This document shows positions 25,053 through 35,802 of a stretch of 64,000 nt of DNA, piece by piece. The position numbers were made by a program, and so were the translations under genes. Below the pieces are notes generated by a model that saw only the letters and a list, made by a program, of their open reading frames with translations, did not search any database and was not told where the DNA came from. Numbering within the stretch: the first letter of the stretch is position 1; the number at the start of each line of letters is the position of its first letter. Origin of the DNA: Halomonas sp. M4R1S46 (GTDB lineage: Bacteria > Pseudomonadota > Gammaproteobacteria > Pseudomonadales > Halomonadaceae); contig NZ_CP107008.1 in the NCBI RefSeq assembly GCF_025725685.1, positions 3,658,001-3,722,000 on the forward strand, written 5' to 3'.

Positions 25053-25796
25053 ATGACCCGTCGCCCGCGCCTGCCCGGTTTCCGACACCTGCCCGTCACC
25101 GTCCTCCTGGCGAGCGCCCTGTGGCTGGCCGGCTGCGCCGCCCAGCCCGGCGCGAGCACGCCGGCCGCAGCGGAGACGGCCGACCCGGTGGCGGCCTATA
25201 CCCGCCTCGGTGTGGCCTACCTGGAGCGCAACAACCTGCCCCGGGCCCTGTCGGCCCTGGACCGCGCCCTGGAGCTGGACCCCGAGGCTCCCGAGGCCCT
25301 GCAGGCCATGGCCATGGTCTACCAGCGGCAGGGCGAAGCGGCCCTGGCCGACGAGACCTTCCGCCGGGCCCTGCGCAGCGCGCCGGACCTGACCCGAGCA
25401 CGCAACAACTATGCCGCCTTCCTGTATGATCAGGGACGCATCGGCGAGGCCTGCCAGCAGCTCGAGCAGGCCACCGAAGACACCCAGTACGCCAACCGGG
25501 CCCAGCTGTTCACCAACCTCGGCCAGTGCCAGCGGGAGCTCGGCGACACCCGGGCCGCGCGCGAGAGCCTGGAGCGCGCCCAGAGCATCGACCCGCGCCG
25601 GCCCGGCAGCTACCTGCGCCTGGCCGAGCTCGAGTACGAGCAGGGCAACTATGCCCGCGCCGAGCGCGAGCTCGAGACCTACCGGCGCCTGGCCGGCACC
25701 ACCACGGCGGCCCGCCGCCTGGCCCGCGACATCGCCCAGGCCCGGGGCGATCAGGTCGACGCGCCCCCGCTGGATGCTTCACGTGGCGCGCCCTGA
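25053..25796 (+). CDS. pilF: Type IV pilus biogenesis lipoprotein PilF/PilW
   Basis: Encodes 247 residues from the ATG at 25053. A signal peptide ends in a lipobox LAGC (Cys at residue 28), followed by several TPR units (AYTRLGVAYLERNNLPRALS, ALDRALELDPEAPEALQAMA). PilF is the pilotin that places the PilQ secretin in the outer membrane. Position between rlmN and rodZ is conserved. Type IV pili are also a usual receptor for inoviruses. Confidence 0.9.
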   Translation: MTRRPRLPGFRHLPVTVLLASALWLAGCAAQPGASTPAAAETADPVAAYTRLGVAYLERNNLPRALSALDRALELDPEAPEALQAMAMVYQRQGEAALADETFRRALRSAPDLTRARNNYAAFLYDQGRIGEACQQLEQATEDTQYANRAQLFTNLGQCQRELGDTRAARESLERAQSIDPRRPGSYLRLAELEYEQGNYARAERELETYRRLAGTTTAARRLARDIAQARGDQVDAPPLDASRGAP

Positions 25797-25826
25797 CCCC
25801 GAGATTTTCAACAAGGATGCCACGCC

Positions 25827-26840
25827 ATGAGCGACACCCATTCACAGGAGCCCGATGCCTTCGCTCCCCAGGCCTCGCCGGGCGAGCTGCTGCGGCGCGA
25901 GCGCGAAGCGATGGAGCTGTCACGCGAAGAGGTCGCCGAGGCCCTGAACCTGCGCCCGGCCGTGATCGACGGCCTGGAGCGTGACAGCTACGAGGAAGTG
26001 CCGATCGTCACCTATCGGCGCGGCTACCTGCGCAGCTACGCCAACCTGCTGGGCATCGACGCCGATCAGGTGCTGGCCGCCTATCAGGCACGCTTCGGCA
26101 GCGACGACACCGAGCGCAAGGTGACCCCGGTACACGTGGTCAACAAGCCGCCCTCACGGCTCGGCGCCTGGATGTTCCGCCTGGCTACCCTGGTGGTCAT
26201 CGCCGGCCTGGTCGGCCTGACGCTGATGTGGTGGCAGAGCCGCGGCGGCAGCCAGCCGCCCACCCCCGGCGACAACGCCCCGGTGGCCGTGGACAGCCTC
26301 GACGGCACCACCACCACCATCACCCAGGGCGGCGGCGAGGCCGCCGACGAGCCGGACCCGGCCGCGGCGACATCCGCCCCCGAGGCCGACGATGACGCCA
26401 CCGCCAGCGAGGAGGCACCCGCCGCCGAGGCGGCCTCGACCGAGGCGGCACCCACCGCCGCGGGCGACGCCGCGCCATCGTCCCCGGCCGCCGACGCCGG
26501 CGAAGCGGCCGGCGCTGCCGCAGTGCCCGACGACGAGGCCACGGCGGCCACGCCCGAGGCGGAGGCTGCACCGGCCGACGAGGCCCCGGCGCCCGACGCC
26601 GGCGTGCTGCGCCTGACCTTCAACGAACAGTCCTGGACCGAGATCTTCGACGCCACCAACCAGCGCGTTTTCGTCGGCCTGCAGGAACCCGGCACCACCG
26701 CGCGCGTCGAAGGCGAACCGCCCTTCCGCCTGACCGTGGGCAACGCCACCGGCGTCGAGCTGGTCTGGCGCGGCGAGTCCGTGGATCTGGCGTCCCGCGC
26801 CGGCGCCAACAACGTCGCCCGTTTCACCCTGGGAGAATGA
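25827..26840 (+). CDS. rodZ: RodZ-type cytoskeletal protein
   Basis: Encodes 337 residues: an N-terminal HTH_25 domain (GELLRREREAMELSREEVAE, about 15-90), a membrane helix (RLATLVVIAGLVGLTLMWW, about 117-136), a long Ala/Glu/Pro linker, and a C-terminal DUF4115 beta domain (LRLTFNEQSWTEIFDATNQR). RodZ links MreB to the membrane to maintain rod shape. ispG starts 7 bases downstream. Confidence 0.92.
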   Translation: MSDTHSQEPDAFAPQASPGELLRREREAMELSREEVAEALNLRPAVIDGLERDSYEEVPIVTYRRGYLRSYANLLGIDADQVLAAYQARFGSDDTERKVTPVHVVNKPPSRLGAWMFRLATLVVIAGLVGLTLMWWQSRGGSQPPTPGDNAPVAVDSLDGTTTTITQGGGEAADEPDPAAATSAPEADDDATASEEAPAAEAASTEAAPTAAGDAAPSSPAADAGEAAGAAAVPDDEATAATPEAEAAPADEAPAPDAGVLRLTFNEQSWTEIFDATNQRVFVGLQEPGTTARVEGEPPFRLTVGNATGVELVWRGESVDLASRAGANNVARFTLGE

Positions 26841-26847
26841 GTCCGAC

Positions 26848-27963
26848 ATGCACGCACCATCGCCCATCACCAGACGCCAGTCGCGCCGCATCCACGTCGG
26901 CAAGGTGCCGGTCGGCGGCGGCGCCCCGATCTCCGTCCAGAGCATGACCAACACCGACACCCTGGACGTGGCAGCCACCGTGGCCCAGATCCGTCAGCTG
27001 GAGACCGCCGGCGCCGACATCGTGCGCGTCTCGGTGCCGAGCATGGACGCCGCCGAGGCCTTCGGCCGCATCAAGCGCGAGGTGGAGGTCCCGCTGGTCG
27101 CGGACATCCACTTCGACTACCGGATCGCCCTGCGCGTCGCCGAGCTCGGCGTCGACTGCCTGCGCATCAATCCCGGCAATATCGGCCGCGAGGACCGCGT
27201 GCGGGCGGTCGTCAGCGCCGCCCGGGACAACGGCATCCCGATCCGCATCGGCGTCAATGCCGGCTCGCTGGAGAAGGACCTGCAGAAGAAGTACGGCGAG
27301 CCCACCCCGGCGGCCCTCGTCGAGTCCGCGATGCGCCATATCGACCATCTGGAGCGCCTCGACTTCCCCGACTTCAAGGTCAGCGTCAAGGCCTCCGATG
27401 TGTTCATGGCCGTGGCCGCCTACCGCGAACTGGCCGGGCGCATCGAGCAGCCGCTGCACCTCGGCATCACCGAGGCCGGCGGGCTGCGCTCGGGCACCGT
27501 CAAGTCCTCCATCGGCCTGGGCATGCTGCTGATGGACGGCATCGGCGATACCATCCGGGTCTCGCTGGCGGCGGACCCGGTCGAGGAGATCAAGGTCGGC
27601 TTCGACATGCTCAAGAGCCTCAGGCTGCGGGCCAAGGGCATCAACTTCGTCGCCTGCCCCAGCTGCTCGCGCCAGAACTTCGACGTCATCGGCACCATGA
27701 ATGCCCTGGAGGAGCGTCTGGAGGACGTCCTGACGCCGCTCGATGTCTCCGTCATCGGCTGCGTGGTCAACGGCCCCGGCGAGGCCAAGGAGAGCGACAT
27801 CGGCCTGACCGGCGGCGACCCGGCCAACCTCGTCTACATCGACGGCAAGCCGGCCAGCAAGCTGCGCAACGACCACCTGGTCGACGACCTGGAGCGGCTG
27901 ATCCGCGACAAGATCCGGGAGAAGCAGCAGGCCGAACAGGACGTCATCGCCCGGGACGCCTGA
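26848..27963 (+). CDS. ispG: 4-hydroxy-3-methylbut-2-en-1-yl diphosphate synthase
   Basis: Encodes 371 residues. N-terminal TIM-barrel blocks ISVQSMTNTDTLDV and RVSVPSMDAAEAFG are followed by the C-terminal [4Fe-4S] domain with CPSCSRQNFDV and GCVVNGPGEAKESDIGL. It performs the penultimate step of the MEP isoprenoid pathway and needs Fe-S clusters, which links it to the nearby isc genes. Confidence 0.97.
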   Translation: MHAPSPITRRQSRRIHVGKVPVGGGAPISVQSMTNTDTLDVAATVAQIRQLETAGADIVRVSVPSMDAAEAFGRIKREVEVPLVADIHFDYRIALRVAELGVDCLRINPGNIGREDRVRAVVSAARDNGIPIRIGVNAGSLEKDLQKKYGEPTPAALVESAMRHIDHLERLDFPDFKVSVKASDVFMAVAAYRELAGRIEQPLHLGITEAGGLRSGTVKSSIGLGMLLMDGIGDTIRVSLAADPVEEIKVGFDMLKSLRLRAKGINFVACPSCSRQNFDVIGTMNALEERLEDVLTPLDVSVIGCVVNGPGEAKESDIGLTGGDPANLVYIDGKPASKLRNDHLVDDLERLIRDKIREKQQAEQDVIARDA

Positions 27964-27991
27964 TCCCGACGACCCCCTCAAGGAGCAAGCA

Positions 27992-29287
<1,296 letters not shown>

Positions 29288-29316
29288 CGGCCCGCGGACA
29301 GCAAAGGAGACCGCCC

Positions 29317-29976
29317 GTGGCGGAGCTGAGAACCGAAGAAGAACAGCTGGAAGCCATCAAGCGCTGGTGGAAGGAGAACGGCACCTCGCTGATCCTCGGC
29401 GCGGTGATCGCCGCCGCCGGGGTATTCGGCTGGAAGGCCTGGCAGGACTACCAGGCCGGCCAGGCCGAGGCGGCTTCCCAGCGCTACCAGCAGCTGCTCA
29501 CCCTGAGCGGCCAGGACGCCCTCGACGAGGCCGCCCGCCGGCAGGCCGACGGCCTGGTGACCACCCTCACCGAGGACCACGGCGATAGCCTCTATGCCGA
29601 CCTGGCCCGGCTGCTGGACGCCCGCCTGGCCGTGCAGGCCGGCGATACCGCCGCCGCCCGCACCGCCCTGGAGGGGCTGATCGCCGAGAGCCCTCGGCCC
29701 TACCTGCAGGGCCTGGCCCGGCTGCGCCTGGCCCGCCTGCAGCTCGCCGACGACGCCGCCGAGGCGGCGCTGGCCACCCTGGACGGCGAGATCCCCGCGC
29801 CCCTGGCCGCCCAGCGGGCCGATATCCGCGGCGATGCCCACCTGATGCTCGGCGACCGGGAGGCGGCCCGAGCGGCCTGGCGCGAGGCGCTCAGCCTGTC
29901 CGAGGCGAGCGACCAGCCGCTGTACGGCGTGCAACTCAAGCTGGACGACCTGGGCGTCGAGGAGACCACCTCATGA
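29317..29976 (+). CDS. yfgM: YfgM-family ancillary SecYEG translocon protein
   Basis: Encodes 219 residues from a GTG at 29317 with AAAGGAGA upstream. The start MAELRTEEEQLEAIKRWW is followed by a membrane helix (about 25-43) and a periplasmic TPR-like domain. YfgM associates with the translocon and PpiD and buffers exported proteins. It overlaps bamB by 4 bases in the standard hisS-yfgM-bamB-der order. Confidence 0.9.
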   Translation: MAELRTEEEQLEAIKRWWKENGTSLILGAVIAAAGVFGWKAWQDYQAGQAEAASQRYQQLLTLSGQDALDEAARRQADGLVTTLTEDHGDSLYADLARLLDARLAVQAGDTAAARTALEGLIAESPRPYLQGLARLRLARLQLADDAAEAALATLDGEIPAPLAAQRADIRGDAHLMLGDREAARAAWREALSLSEASDQPLYGVQLKLDDLGVEETTS

Positions 29977-31121
29977 AAGCGAGCTTCGTGATCGCCGCCA
30001 CCGCGGCCCTCGGCCTGCTGGCCGGCTGTGCCGGCCAGGTGGAGCCCCAGTACCCGCCGAAGGAACTGCAGGCCACCGCCGGCACCACCACCACCGAGAC
30101 CCTGTGGCACCAGCAGGTCGGCGACGGCCTGGGCCTGGGCGGCTATCCCCTGTCGCCGGCCCAGGACGGCGACGTCATCTTCGCCGCCGACCAGCATGGC
30201 CTGGTCCAGGCCCTGGATGCCGACAGCGGCGAGCCCCGCTGGACCACCGAGCTCTCCGCCGGCGCCTCCAGCGGCCTGACCGCCGTGGCCGGCCGGGTCT
30301 ACCTGGGCACCCGCAACGGCGAGGTGCTGGCCCTCGACCAGGCCGACGGCGAGGTGCTGTGGCGCACCCGGGTCAGCAGCGAGGTGCTGGCCGCGCCCCA
30401 GGCCAACCGCGAACTGCTGGTGGTCCAGGCCGTGGACGGCAAGGTCACCGCCCTGGATCGCGAGAGCGGCGCCGAGCGCTGGGTCTACAGCGCCTCGCGC
30501 CCGTCGCTGACCCTGCGCAGCACCGGCACCCCGCGGGTGATCGACCAGGTCACCTTCGCCGGCCTGGCCAACGGCCGCCTGGTCACCCTCGACAACCGCG
30601 TGGGCCAGCCCCTCTGGGAGCGCCGCATCGCCACGCCCGAGGGCCGCAGCGAGATCGAGCGCCTGGTCGACCTGGCCGGCCAGCCGGTGCTGACCCAGGA
30701 CGGCCGACTCTTCGTCACCAGCTACAACGGTCGCCTGATGGCCCTCAGGGCCACCACCGGCGAGACCCTCTGGTCGCGCGACGTCTCCAGCTACCGCACC
30801 CCGGTGCTGGTCGGCGACTTCCTGTTCGTGGTCGACGAGGCCAGCCACCTGCTCGCCCTGAACGCCGGCAACGGCGAGGAACTGTGGCGTCTCGAGGCCC
30901 TCGAGGGCCGCGGGCTCACCGACCCGGCCTTCGCCGACGGCCGCCTGGTGGTGGGCGACTTCGAGGGCTACCTCCACCTTATCGATGCCCGCGAGGGCAC
31001 CGTCGTCGGCCGCACCGAGATCGACGGCTCCGGCATCAGCGTCCGCCCGCTCACCGATGGCCGTCGCGTCTATGCCCTGGCCGACGACGGCAGCCTAGAG
31101 GCCCTGGAACTGCAACCATGA
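29973..31121 (+). CDS. bamB: Outer-membrane protein assembly factor BamB
   Basis: Encodes 382 residues with a lipoprotein signal (ATAALGLLAGC, Cys20). It is an eight-bladed PQQ-type propeller with repeated units such as GLVQALDADSGEPRWTTELS and LLALNAGNGEELWRLEALEG. BamB helps the BAM complex insert beta-barrels. ATGA overlap with yfgM and with der indicates coupled translation. Confidence 0.95.
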   Translation: MKASFVIAATAALGLLAGCAGQVEPQYPPKELQATAGTTTTETLWHQQVGDGLGLGGYPLSPAQDGDVIFAADQHGLVQALDADSGEPRWTTELSAGASSGLTAVAGRVYLGTRNGEVLALDQADGEVLWRTRVSSEVLAAPQANRELLVVQAVDGKVTALDRESGAERWVYSASRPSLTLRSTGTPRVIDQVTFAGLANGRLVTLDNRVGQPLWERRIATPEGRSEIERLVDLAGQPVLTQDGRLFVTSYNGRLMALRATTGETLWSRDVSSYRTPVLVGDFLFVVDEASHLLALNAGNGEELWRLEALEGRGLTDPAFADGRLVVGDFEGYLHLIDAREGTVVGRTEIDGSGISVRPLTDGRRVYALADDGSLEALELQP

Positions 31122-32521
31122 CCCCCGTGATCGCTCTGGTCGGCCGCCCCAATGTGGGCAAGTCGACCCTGTTCAACCGCCTGACCCGTTCCCGAGACGC
31201 CCTGGTCGCCGACTTCCCGGGCCTGACCCGGGATCGCAAGTACGGCAACGGCGTGCTCGGCGGCAAGGCCTACACGGTGATCGACACCGGCGGCATCAGC
31301 GGCGACGAGGAAGGCATCGACGCGGCCATGGCCGAGCAGTCGCTGCAGGCCATCGACGAGGCCGATATCGTGCTGTTCCTGGTCGACGGCCGCAGCGGCC
31401 TCAACGTGGCCGACGAGGCCATCGCCAATCACCTGCGCATCAACCAGAAGAAGACCTGGCTAGTGGTCAACAAGACCGACGGCCTGGAAGAGCACTCCGC
31501 CATGGCGGACTTCTGGCAGCTCGGCCTCGGCGACCCGCGGCCGATCGCCGCCGCCCATGGCCGCAACGTCACCGCGCTGATCGAGGAGGTGCTCGCGCCC
31601 TTCCCCGAGCGCGACGAGGACATCCCCGCCGACACCGGCACCAAGGGCATCCGCATCGGGGTGATCGGTCGCCCCAACGTGGGCAAGTCGACCCTGGTCA
31701 ATCGCCTGCTCGGCGAGGAGCGGGTGGTGGTCTTCGACGAGGCCGGTACCACCCGGGACGCCATCGAGATCCCCTTCGAGCGCCGCGGCAAGCCCTACGT
31801 GCTGGTGGATACCGCCGGCGTGCGGCGCCGCAAGAACGTCCGCGAGGTGGCCGAGAAGTTCTCGATCATCAAGACCCTGGAGGCCATCAAGGAGTGCCAT
31901 GTCGCCATCATGGTGCTGGACGCCCGCAGCGGCCTGGTCGAGCAGGACCTGCACCTGCTCGACTACGTGCTGACCAGCGGCCGGGCCCTGGTGCTGGCGG
32001 TCAACAAGTGGGACGGGCTGGAGAGCGAGGCCAAGGACCGGATGCGCACCGAGATCAAGCGCCGCCTGGGCTTCGCCGACTACGCCGAGTTGCACTTCAT
32101 CTCGGCGCTGCACGGCACCGGCGTGGGCGACCTCTATCCCTCGCTGGAGCGGGCCTTCGCCTCCGCCAACAGCCACTGGTCCACCAACCGGCTGACCAAC
32201 ATCCTCCAGGACGCCGTGGAGCAGCACCAGCCTCCGATGGTCAACGGCCGGCGCATCAAGCTGCGCATGGCCCACCAGGGCGGCAGCAACCCGCCGATCA
32301 TCGTCGTCCACGGCAACCAGACGGACTCGCTGCCCGAGGCCTACAAGCGCTACCTGACCAACACCTTCCGCAAGGTGCTCAAGGTGCGTGGCACGCCGAT
32401 GCGCTTCGAGTTCCGCTCGGGCAAGAACCCCTACGACAACCTGGCCGGCGCCAGCGACCGGGAGAAGGCCAAGAAGCGCGAGCTGGACCGCACCAAGGAG
32501 GCCCGCCGCGGCCGTCGCTGA
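31118..32521 (+). CDS. der: Ribosome assembly GTPase Der (EngA)
   Basis: Encodes 467 residues. Two tandem GTPase domains each start with GRPNVGKST (first near residue 8, second near 186), with DTGG/DTAG switch motifs and NKTD/NKWD specificity motifs, then a KH-like C-terminal domain (RGTPMRFEFRSGKNPY). It is required for 50S subunit maturation. Confidence 0.97.
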   Translation: MTPVIALVGRPNVGKSTLFNRLTRSRDALVADFPGLTRDRKYGNGVLGGKAYTVIDTGGISGDEEGIDAAMAEQSLQAIDEADIVLFLVDGRSGLNVADEAIANHLRINQKKTWLVVNKTDGLEEHSAMADFWQLGLGDPRPIAAAHGRNVTALIEEVLAPFPERDEDIPADTGTKGIRIGVIGRPNVGKSTLVNRLLGEERVVVFDEAGTTRDAIEIPFERRGKPYVLVDTAGVRRRKNVREVAEKFSIIKTLEAIKECHVAIMVLDARSGLVEQDLHLLDYVLTSGRALVLAVNKWDGLESEAKDRMRTEIKRRLGFADYAELHFISALHGTGVGDLYPSLERAFASANSHWSTNRLTNILQDAVEQHQPPMVNGRRIKLRMAHQGGSNPPIIVVHGNQTDSLPEAYKRYLTNTFRKVLKVRGTPMRFEFRSGKNPYDNLAGASDREKAKKRELDRTKEARRGRR

Positions 32522-32550
32522 CGTCCTCGCCCAGCTCCTCCCGCCCTGCC

Positions 32551-32584
32551 CCGCCCGGCTCGTGCTCGCTCACGGGCCGGGCGG
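32551..32584 (+). terminator. Terminator-like hairpin after der
   Basis: CCGCCCGGCTCGTG (32551-32564), loop CTCGCT, CACGGGCCGGGCGG (32571-32584): a 14-bp stem with one mismatch. No T-run, but it lies just downstream of a five-gene operon. Confidence 0.5.
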
Positions 32585-32733
32585 TGTCGTCTCCGGTCGA
32601 CAACTTCGCCTTGGCGGCACGCCGACGTCTCCCGCCGACCCTTGACCCGCCGCGCCGCCACCCCTCAAATACGCCGGTCCTGCCACCTCGTTGACTGTGG
32701 CAGACTCACCCTTTCCCCCACCGGAGACCCCCG

Positions 32734-33363
32734 ATGCGTTCCCGTCGCTTCCCGACCCGCTGGCGCCTGCTGGCGCCCCTCTGCCTGGCCGCCCTGCTCG
32801 GCGGCTGCCTGGCGCTGCCCCAGACCGGCCTGTTTGCCTTTCGCCTGGCGGTCACCTCGCTGGGCGTGGAGGAGGTCCGCATCGGCCCCTACGCCATCGA
32901 CGCCCGCCTGGATACCAGCGACCTCACCTCGCTGATCGCCTCGAGCCTGGGGGCGGGCAGCCTGCCGGTGCAGGCCACCCTGGCCCTGGGCCTCGGCCTG
33001 CCCGCCGGCATGCCGCCGGTGGAGATGGCCGGCTTCCGCTGGCGCCTGGACATGCCGGGCGCCGAGACGCTCGAGGGCCGCTACGCCGATGACGTGACCC
33101 TCAACGCCGCCAGCGATGCCAAGCTGCGCCTGCCCGTGGCCTTCGATGTACTGGCCACGGACCAGCGCCGCCTGGCCCCGGTGGTGGAACTCGCCAGCCA
33201 GCTCGCCCGTCGCGGCGAACTGCCCGCCGGCAGCGAGCTGGCGATCACCCCCGGCGACCTCCGCGGCCTGGGCATGACACTGCCCGCCGGCCTGCTGACC
33301 CCGACGATCCGCATGGCCGTGGGCGAGGACGGCGAGCTGGTGCCGCAGGGCGGATCAGGGTGA
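32734..33363 (+). CDS. Putative lipoprotein, possibly LEA14/WHy-like
   Basis: Encodes 209 residues. The signal peptide ends LAALLGGC (lipobox Cys at 28). The mature part alternates beta strands with hydrophobic segments (FAFRLAVTSLGVEEVRIGPY, LPVAFDVLATDQRRLAPVV), reminiscent of LEA type-2/WHy-domain periplasmic lipoproteins, but the family call is tentative. The 3' end overlaps the convergent ATPase gene by 9 bases. Confidence 0.6.
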   Translation: MRSRRFPTRWRLLAPLCLAALLGGCLALPQTGLFAFRLAVTSLGVEEVRIGPYAIDARLDTSDLTSLIASSLGAGSLPVQATLALGLGLPAGMPPVEMAGFRWRLDMPGAETLEGRYADDVTLNAASDAKLRLPVAFDVLATDQRRLAPVVELASQLARRGELPAGSELAITPGDLRGLGMTLPAGLLTPTIRMAVGEDGELVPQGGSG

Positions 33364-34224
33364 CGCCTGCAGCCGGCGCGTGCCCACCCACTGGCAGGCG
33401 AACTGCCACGCCACCCGGCCACTGCGCCCACCGCGCAGGGTGGCGAAGCGAATCGCCTCGGCCCGGGCCTCCGGCGTCCAGTCCGCGGGCGTCCCGAGGT
33501 GCCCGACCCAGTGACGACAGGCCTCCAGGTAGACCTCCTGGTTGAAGGGATGGAAGCTCAGCCACAGGCCGAAGCGGTCGGAGAGCGAGATCTTCTCCTC
33601 CACGGCGTCGCCATGGTGCAGCTCGTCGCCCACCAGTCGGGTGGCGTCGTTGTCGCTCATCGACTCGGGCAGCAGGTGGCGGCGGTTGGAGGTGGCGTAG
33701 AGCAGCACGTTCTCGGGCGGACCGGTGAGCGTCCCGTCGAGCACGCTCTTCAGCGCCTTGTAGGCGTCGTCGTGCCCCTCGAAGGACAGGTCGTCGCAGT
33801 AGACCACGAAGCGATGGCGTTCGCGGCGCAGCCCCTCGACCAGGCCCGGCAGGCCGGCCAGGTCGTGGCGGTCGACCTGCACCAGCCGCAGGCCCTCCGC
33901 GGCCAGGTCGTTGAGCAGGGCACGGACCAGCGACGACTTGCCGCTGCCCCGGGCGCCCCACAGCAGGGCGTGGTTGGCGGGATGGCCGCGCAGGAAGGCG
34001 CGGGTGTTGTCGACCAGGGCCCGCTTCTGGCGCTCGATGCCCAGCAGCGCCTCCAGGCCCAGGGTGTCCCGGGGCGGCACCGGGGTCAGGCGCCCGCCCA
34101 GGGCATGACGCTGCCAGAGGGCGGCGATATCGCGCTCCCAGTCGATCTCGACCGGGGTCGGCGGCAGCCAGGGTTCCACCCGCTCCACCAGCTGCAGCAG
34201 GCGCCGCGCCAGTTCCTCGTCCAT
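33355..34224 (-). CDS. DUF815-family AAA+ ATPase
   Basis: Encodes 289 residues from the ATG at 34224, after an AAGGAGG Shine-Dalgarno. Walker A is GARGSGKS at 90-97, a Walker B-like VVYCDDLSFEG follows, and then the sensor-like VLLYATSNRRHLLPE. This arrangement (LEALLGIERQKRALVDNT before the P-loop) is typical of DUF815 ATPases, whose substrate is not established. It is divergent from the M48 peptidase gene. Confidence 0.85.
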   Translation of the reverse strand: MDEELARRLLQLVERVEPWLPPTPVEIDWERDIAALWQRHALGGRLTPVPPRDTLGLEALLGIERQKRALVDNTRAFLRGHPANHALLWGARGSGKSSLVRALLNDLAAEGLRLVQVDRHDLAGLPGLVEGLRRERHRFVVYCDDLSFEGHDDAYKALKSVLDGTLTGPPENVLLYATSNRRHLLPESMSDNDATRLVGDELHHGDAVEEKISLSDRFGLWLSFHPFNQEVYLEACRHWVGHLGTPADWTPEARAEAIRFATLRGGRSGRVAWQFACQWVGTRRLQASP

Positions 34225-34343
34225 GACTTCCTCCTTCGTTGCAGGTTTCGCGGTTTGACCTCGCGGGCGTTCGGGGTATCTTGTGGCGAACCGTGACAAG
34301 CCGTCCAGTGGCACCGCCCCTGGCGGCCCCAGGAGGAGCCCAG

Positions 34344-35144
34344 ATGCGTTGGATACATGGAGTGGCCGTGGGGGCGCTGAGCCTCGCCCTGGCCGCCTGC
34401 ACCACCTCACCCACCGGTCGCTCGCAGCTGACCCTGATGTCCGACCAGCAGCTCGACCAGATGGGCGCCCAGGCCTTCGCCCAGTACCAGCAGGAGCGCT
34501 CCACCGTGGGCGGCGCCCCCTACCGCCATGTGCAGTGCGTGACCGAGGCCATCGTCCGGACCCTGCCGCCGCAGGCCCGCGACGGGGGCTGGCAGGTGCG
34601 GGTCTTCGAGGACGAGTCGGCCAACGCCTTCGCCCTGCCCGGGGGCTATGTGGGGGTCAACACCGGCCTGCTGGCCATCGCCGAGAACCAGGATCAGCTG
34701 GCCGCGGTCATCGGCCACGAGATCGCCCATGTGCTGGCCCACCATGCCAACGAGCGCGCCTCGACCCAGAGCGCCACCAACCTCGGCCTCTCGGTGCTGT
34801 CGTCGGCGGCGGGACTGGAGGGCGCCGGCGGCGAGCAGGTCATGGCCGCCCTGGGCCTGGGGGCCCAGTACGGGATCCTGCTGCCCTTCTCCCGTCGCCA
34901 CGAGAGCGAGGCCGACGTGGTCGGCCTGCAGCTGATGGCCGAGGCCGGCTTCGATCCCCGCGCCAGCGTGGCCCTGTGGCGGAACATGAGCGCCGCCGGC
35001 GGCGGCCAGCCCCCGGAGTGGATGTCCACCCACCCCAGCCACGGCCAGCGCATCGCCGGCCTCGAGGCCCAGATGCCCGAGGTCCTGCCCCGCTACGAGC
35101 AGGCCCGCCAGGCCGGTCGCACCCCGAACTGCGGGCGTCCCTGA
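34344..35144 (+). CDS. M48-family metallopeptidase lipoprotein
   Basis: Encodes 266 residues from the ATG at 34344. A lipobox ALAAC (Cys19) suggests an outer-membrane anchor. The zinc motif HEIAH is at 125-129 with the downstream ligand in HESEADVVGLQLM. Close in layout to YggG/LoiP, periplasmic proteases that respond to osmotic and envelope stress. It ends with a THPSHGQRI block typical of the family. Confidence 0.88.
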   Translation: MRWIHGVAVGALSLALAACTTSPTGRSQLTLMSDQQLDQMGAQAFAQYQQERSTVGGAPYRHVQCVTEAIVRTLPPQARDGGWQVRVFEDESANAFALPGGYVGVNTGLLAIAENQDQLAAVIGHEIAHVLAHHANERASTQSATNLGLSVLSSAAGLEGAGGEQVMAALGLGAQYGILLPFSRRHESEADVVGLQLMAEAGFDPRASVALWRNMSAAGGGQPPEWMSTHPSHGQRIAGLEAQMPEVLPRYEQARQAGRTPNCGRP

Positions 35145-35162
35145 CGCCCCGAAGGAAGCCGC

Positions 35163-35423
35163 ATGCTGAGAATCGGACTGCTGTTGCTGGTCCTGCCCAT
35201 CCTGGTGTTGATGGGCATCTATTTCCTGGAGCTGGGCGATGTCCGGGAGTGCCTGCTGGTGCAGCAGGGCCACTGGGACTACCTGGCCGGCGCATGCCGC
35301 GACACGCCCCAGCCCTTCGTGCCCTGGATCGAGCGCCGCCCCTGGCTGGTCAACGGCGGCATGCTGGTGTCGCTGGCCGGCCTGGCGTGCTGCATGGTGG
35401 GGCTCTACGTCAAGCGCCGCTGA
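35163..35423 (+). CDS. Small membrane protein, unknown
   Basis: Encodes 86 residues with two membrane helices (IGLLLLVLPILVLMGIYFL, about 4-22, and MLVSLAGLACCMVGLYV, about 67-83) and a short loop holding two Cys (RECLLV, GACRDT). It begins 18 bases after the M48 gene and is probably cotranscribed. No family recognised. Confidence 0.65.
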   Translation: MLRIGLLLLVLPILVLMGIYFLELGDVRECLLVQQGHWDYLAGACRDTPQPFVPWIERRPWLVNGGMLVSLAGLACCMVGLYVKRR

Positions 35424-35802
35424 GCCGGGCCCAGGGGTATCGCAGATAGCAGGATCGCTCGGGGCTGATCCGTCGACAGGCCTTTGAGGAGGCGCTGTGA
35501 ACCCCTCCCTGGGCGCTACCGACGCCCTGCGGCGCTCTCGCCTCCTGCTCCGCTTGCAGGACCGGGGTTGGCCATCCATGGCCAACCCGTTCGGAGGAAT
35601 CCTCCTCACCCCTGGCGTAGGACCTCCTCTACGGCCTGCCCCCGGCGCCCCTCGCTATAGGCAACTGCGATAGCCTTGGAGCTGGGTCAGTCGTAGGGGA
35701 GATAAGCGCCAGCGCATCTACCGATCCCATCATCGCGCCAAGCCGAGCAACGTGCTGTCGGCGATTCCCCCCAATGCTCTCGGCGCTTGATGTTGCCTCG
35801 CG
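35424..35802. other. Gene-free spacer
   Basis: No convincing coding sequence. It holds the 28-base repeat copy at 35492-35519, a GGTTGGCCATCCATGGCCAACC palindromic segment near 35565-35586, and otherwise GC-rich sequence without an obvious promoter. It separates the M48 gene pair from the end of aroE. Confidence 0.5.
35492..35519. repeat. 28-base intergenic repeat, copy 1
   Basis: The sequence starts GCGCTGTGAACCCCTCC and ends TGGGCGCTAC. A second copy at 37771-37798 differs at three positions. The ends themselves (GCGCT...GGGCGCTAC) are related. Probably a genome-wide interspersed element. Confidence 0.6.
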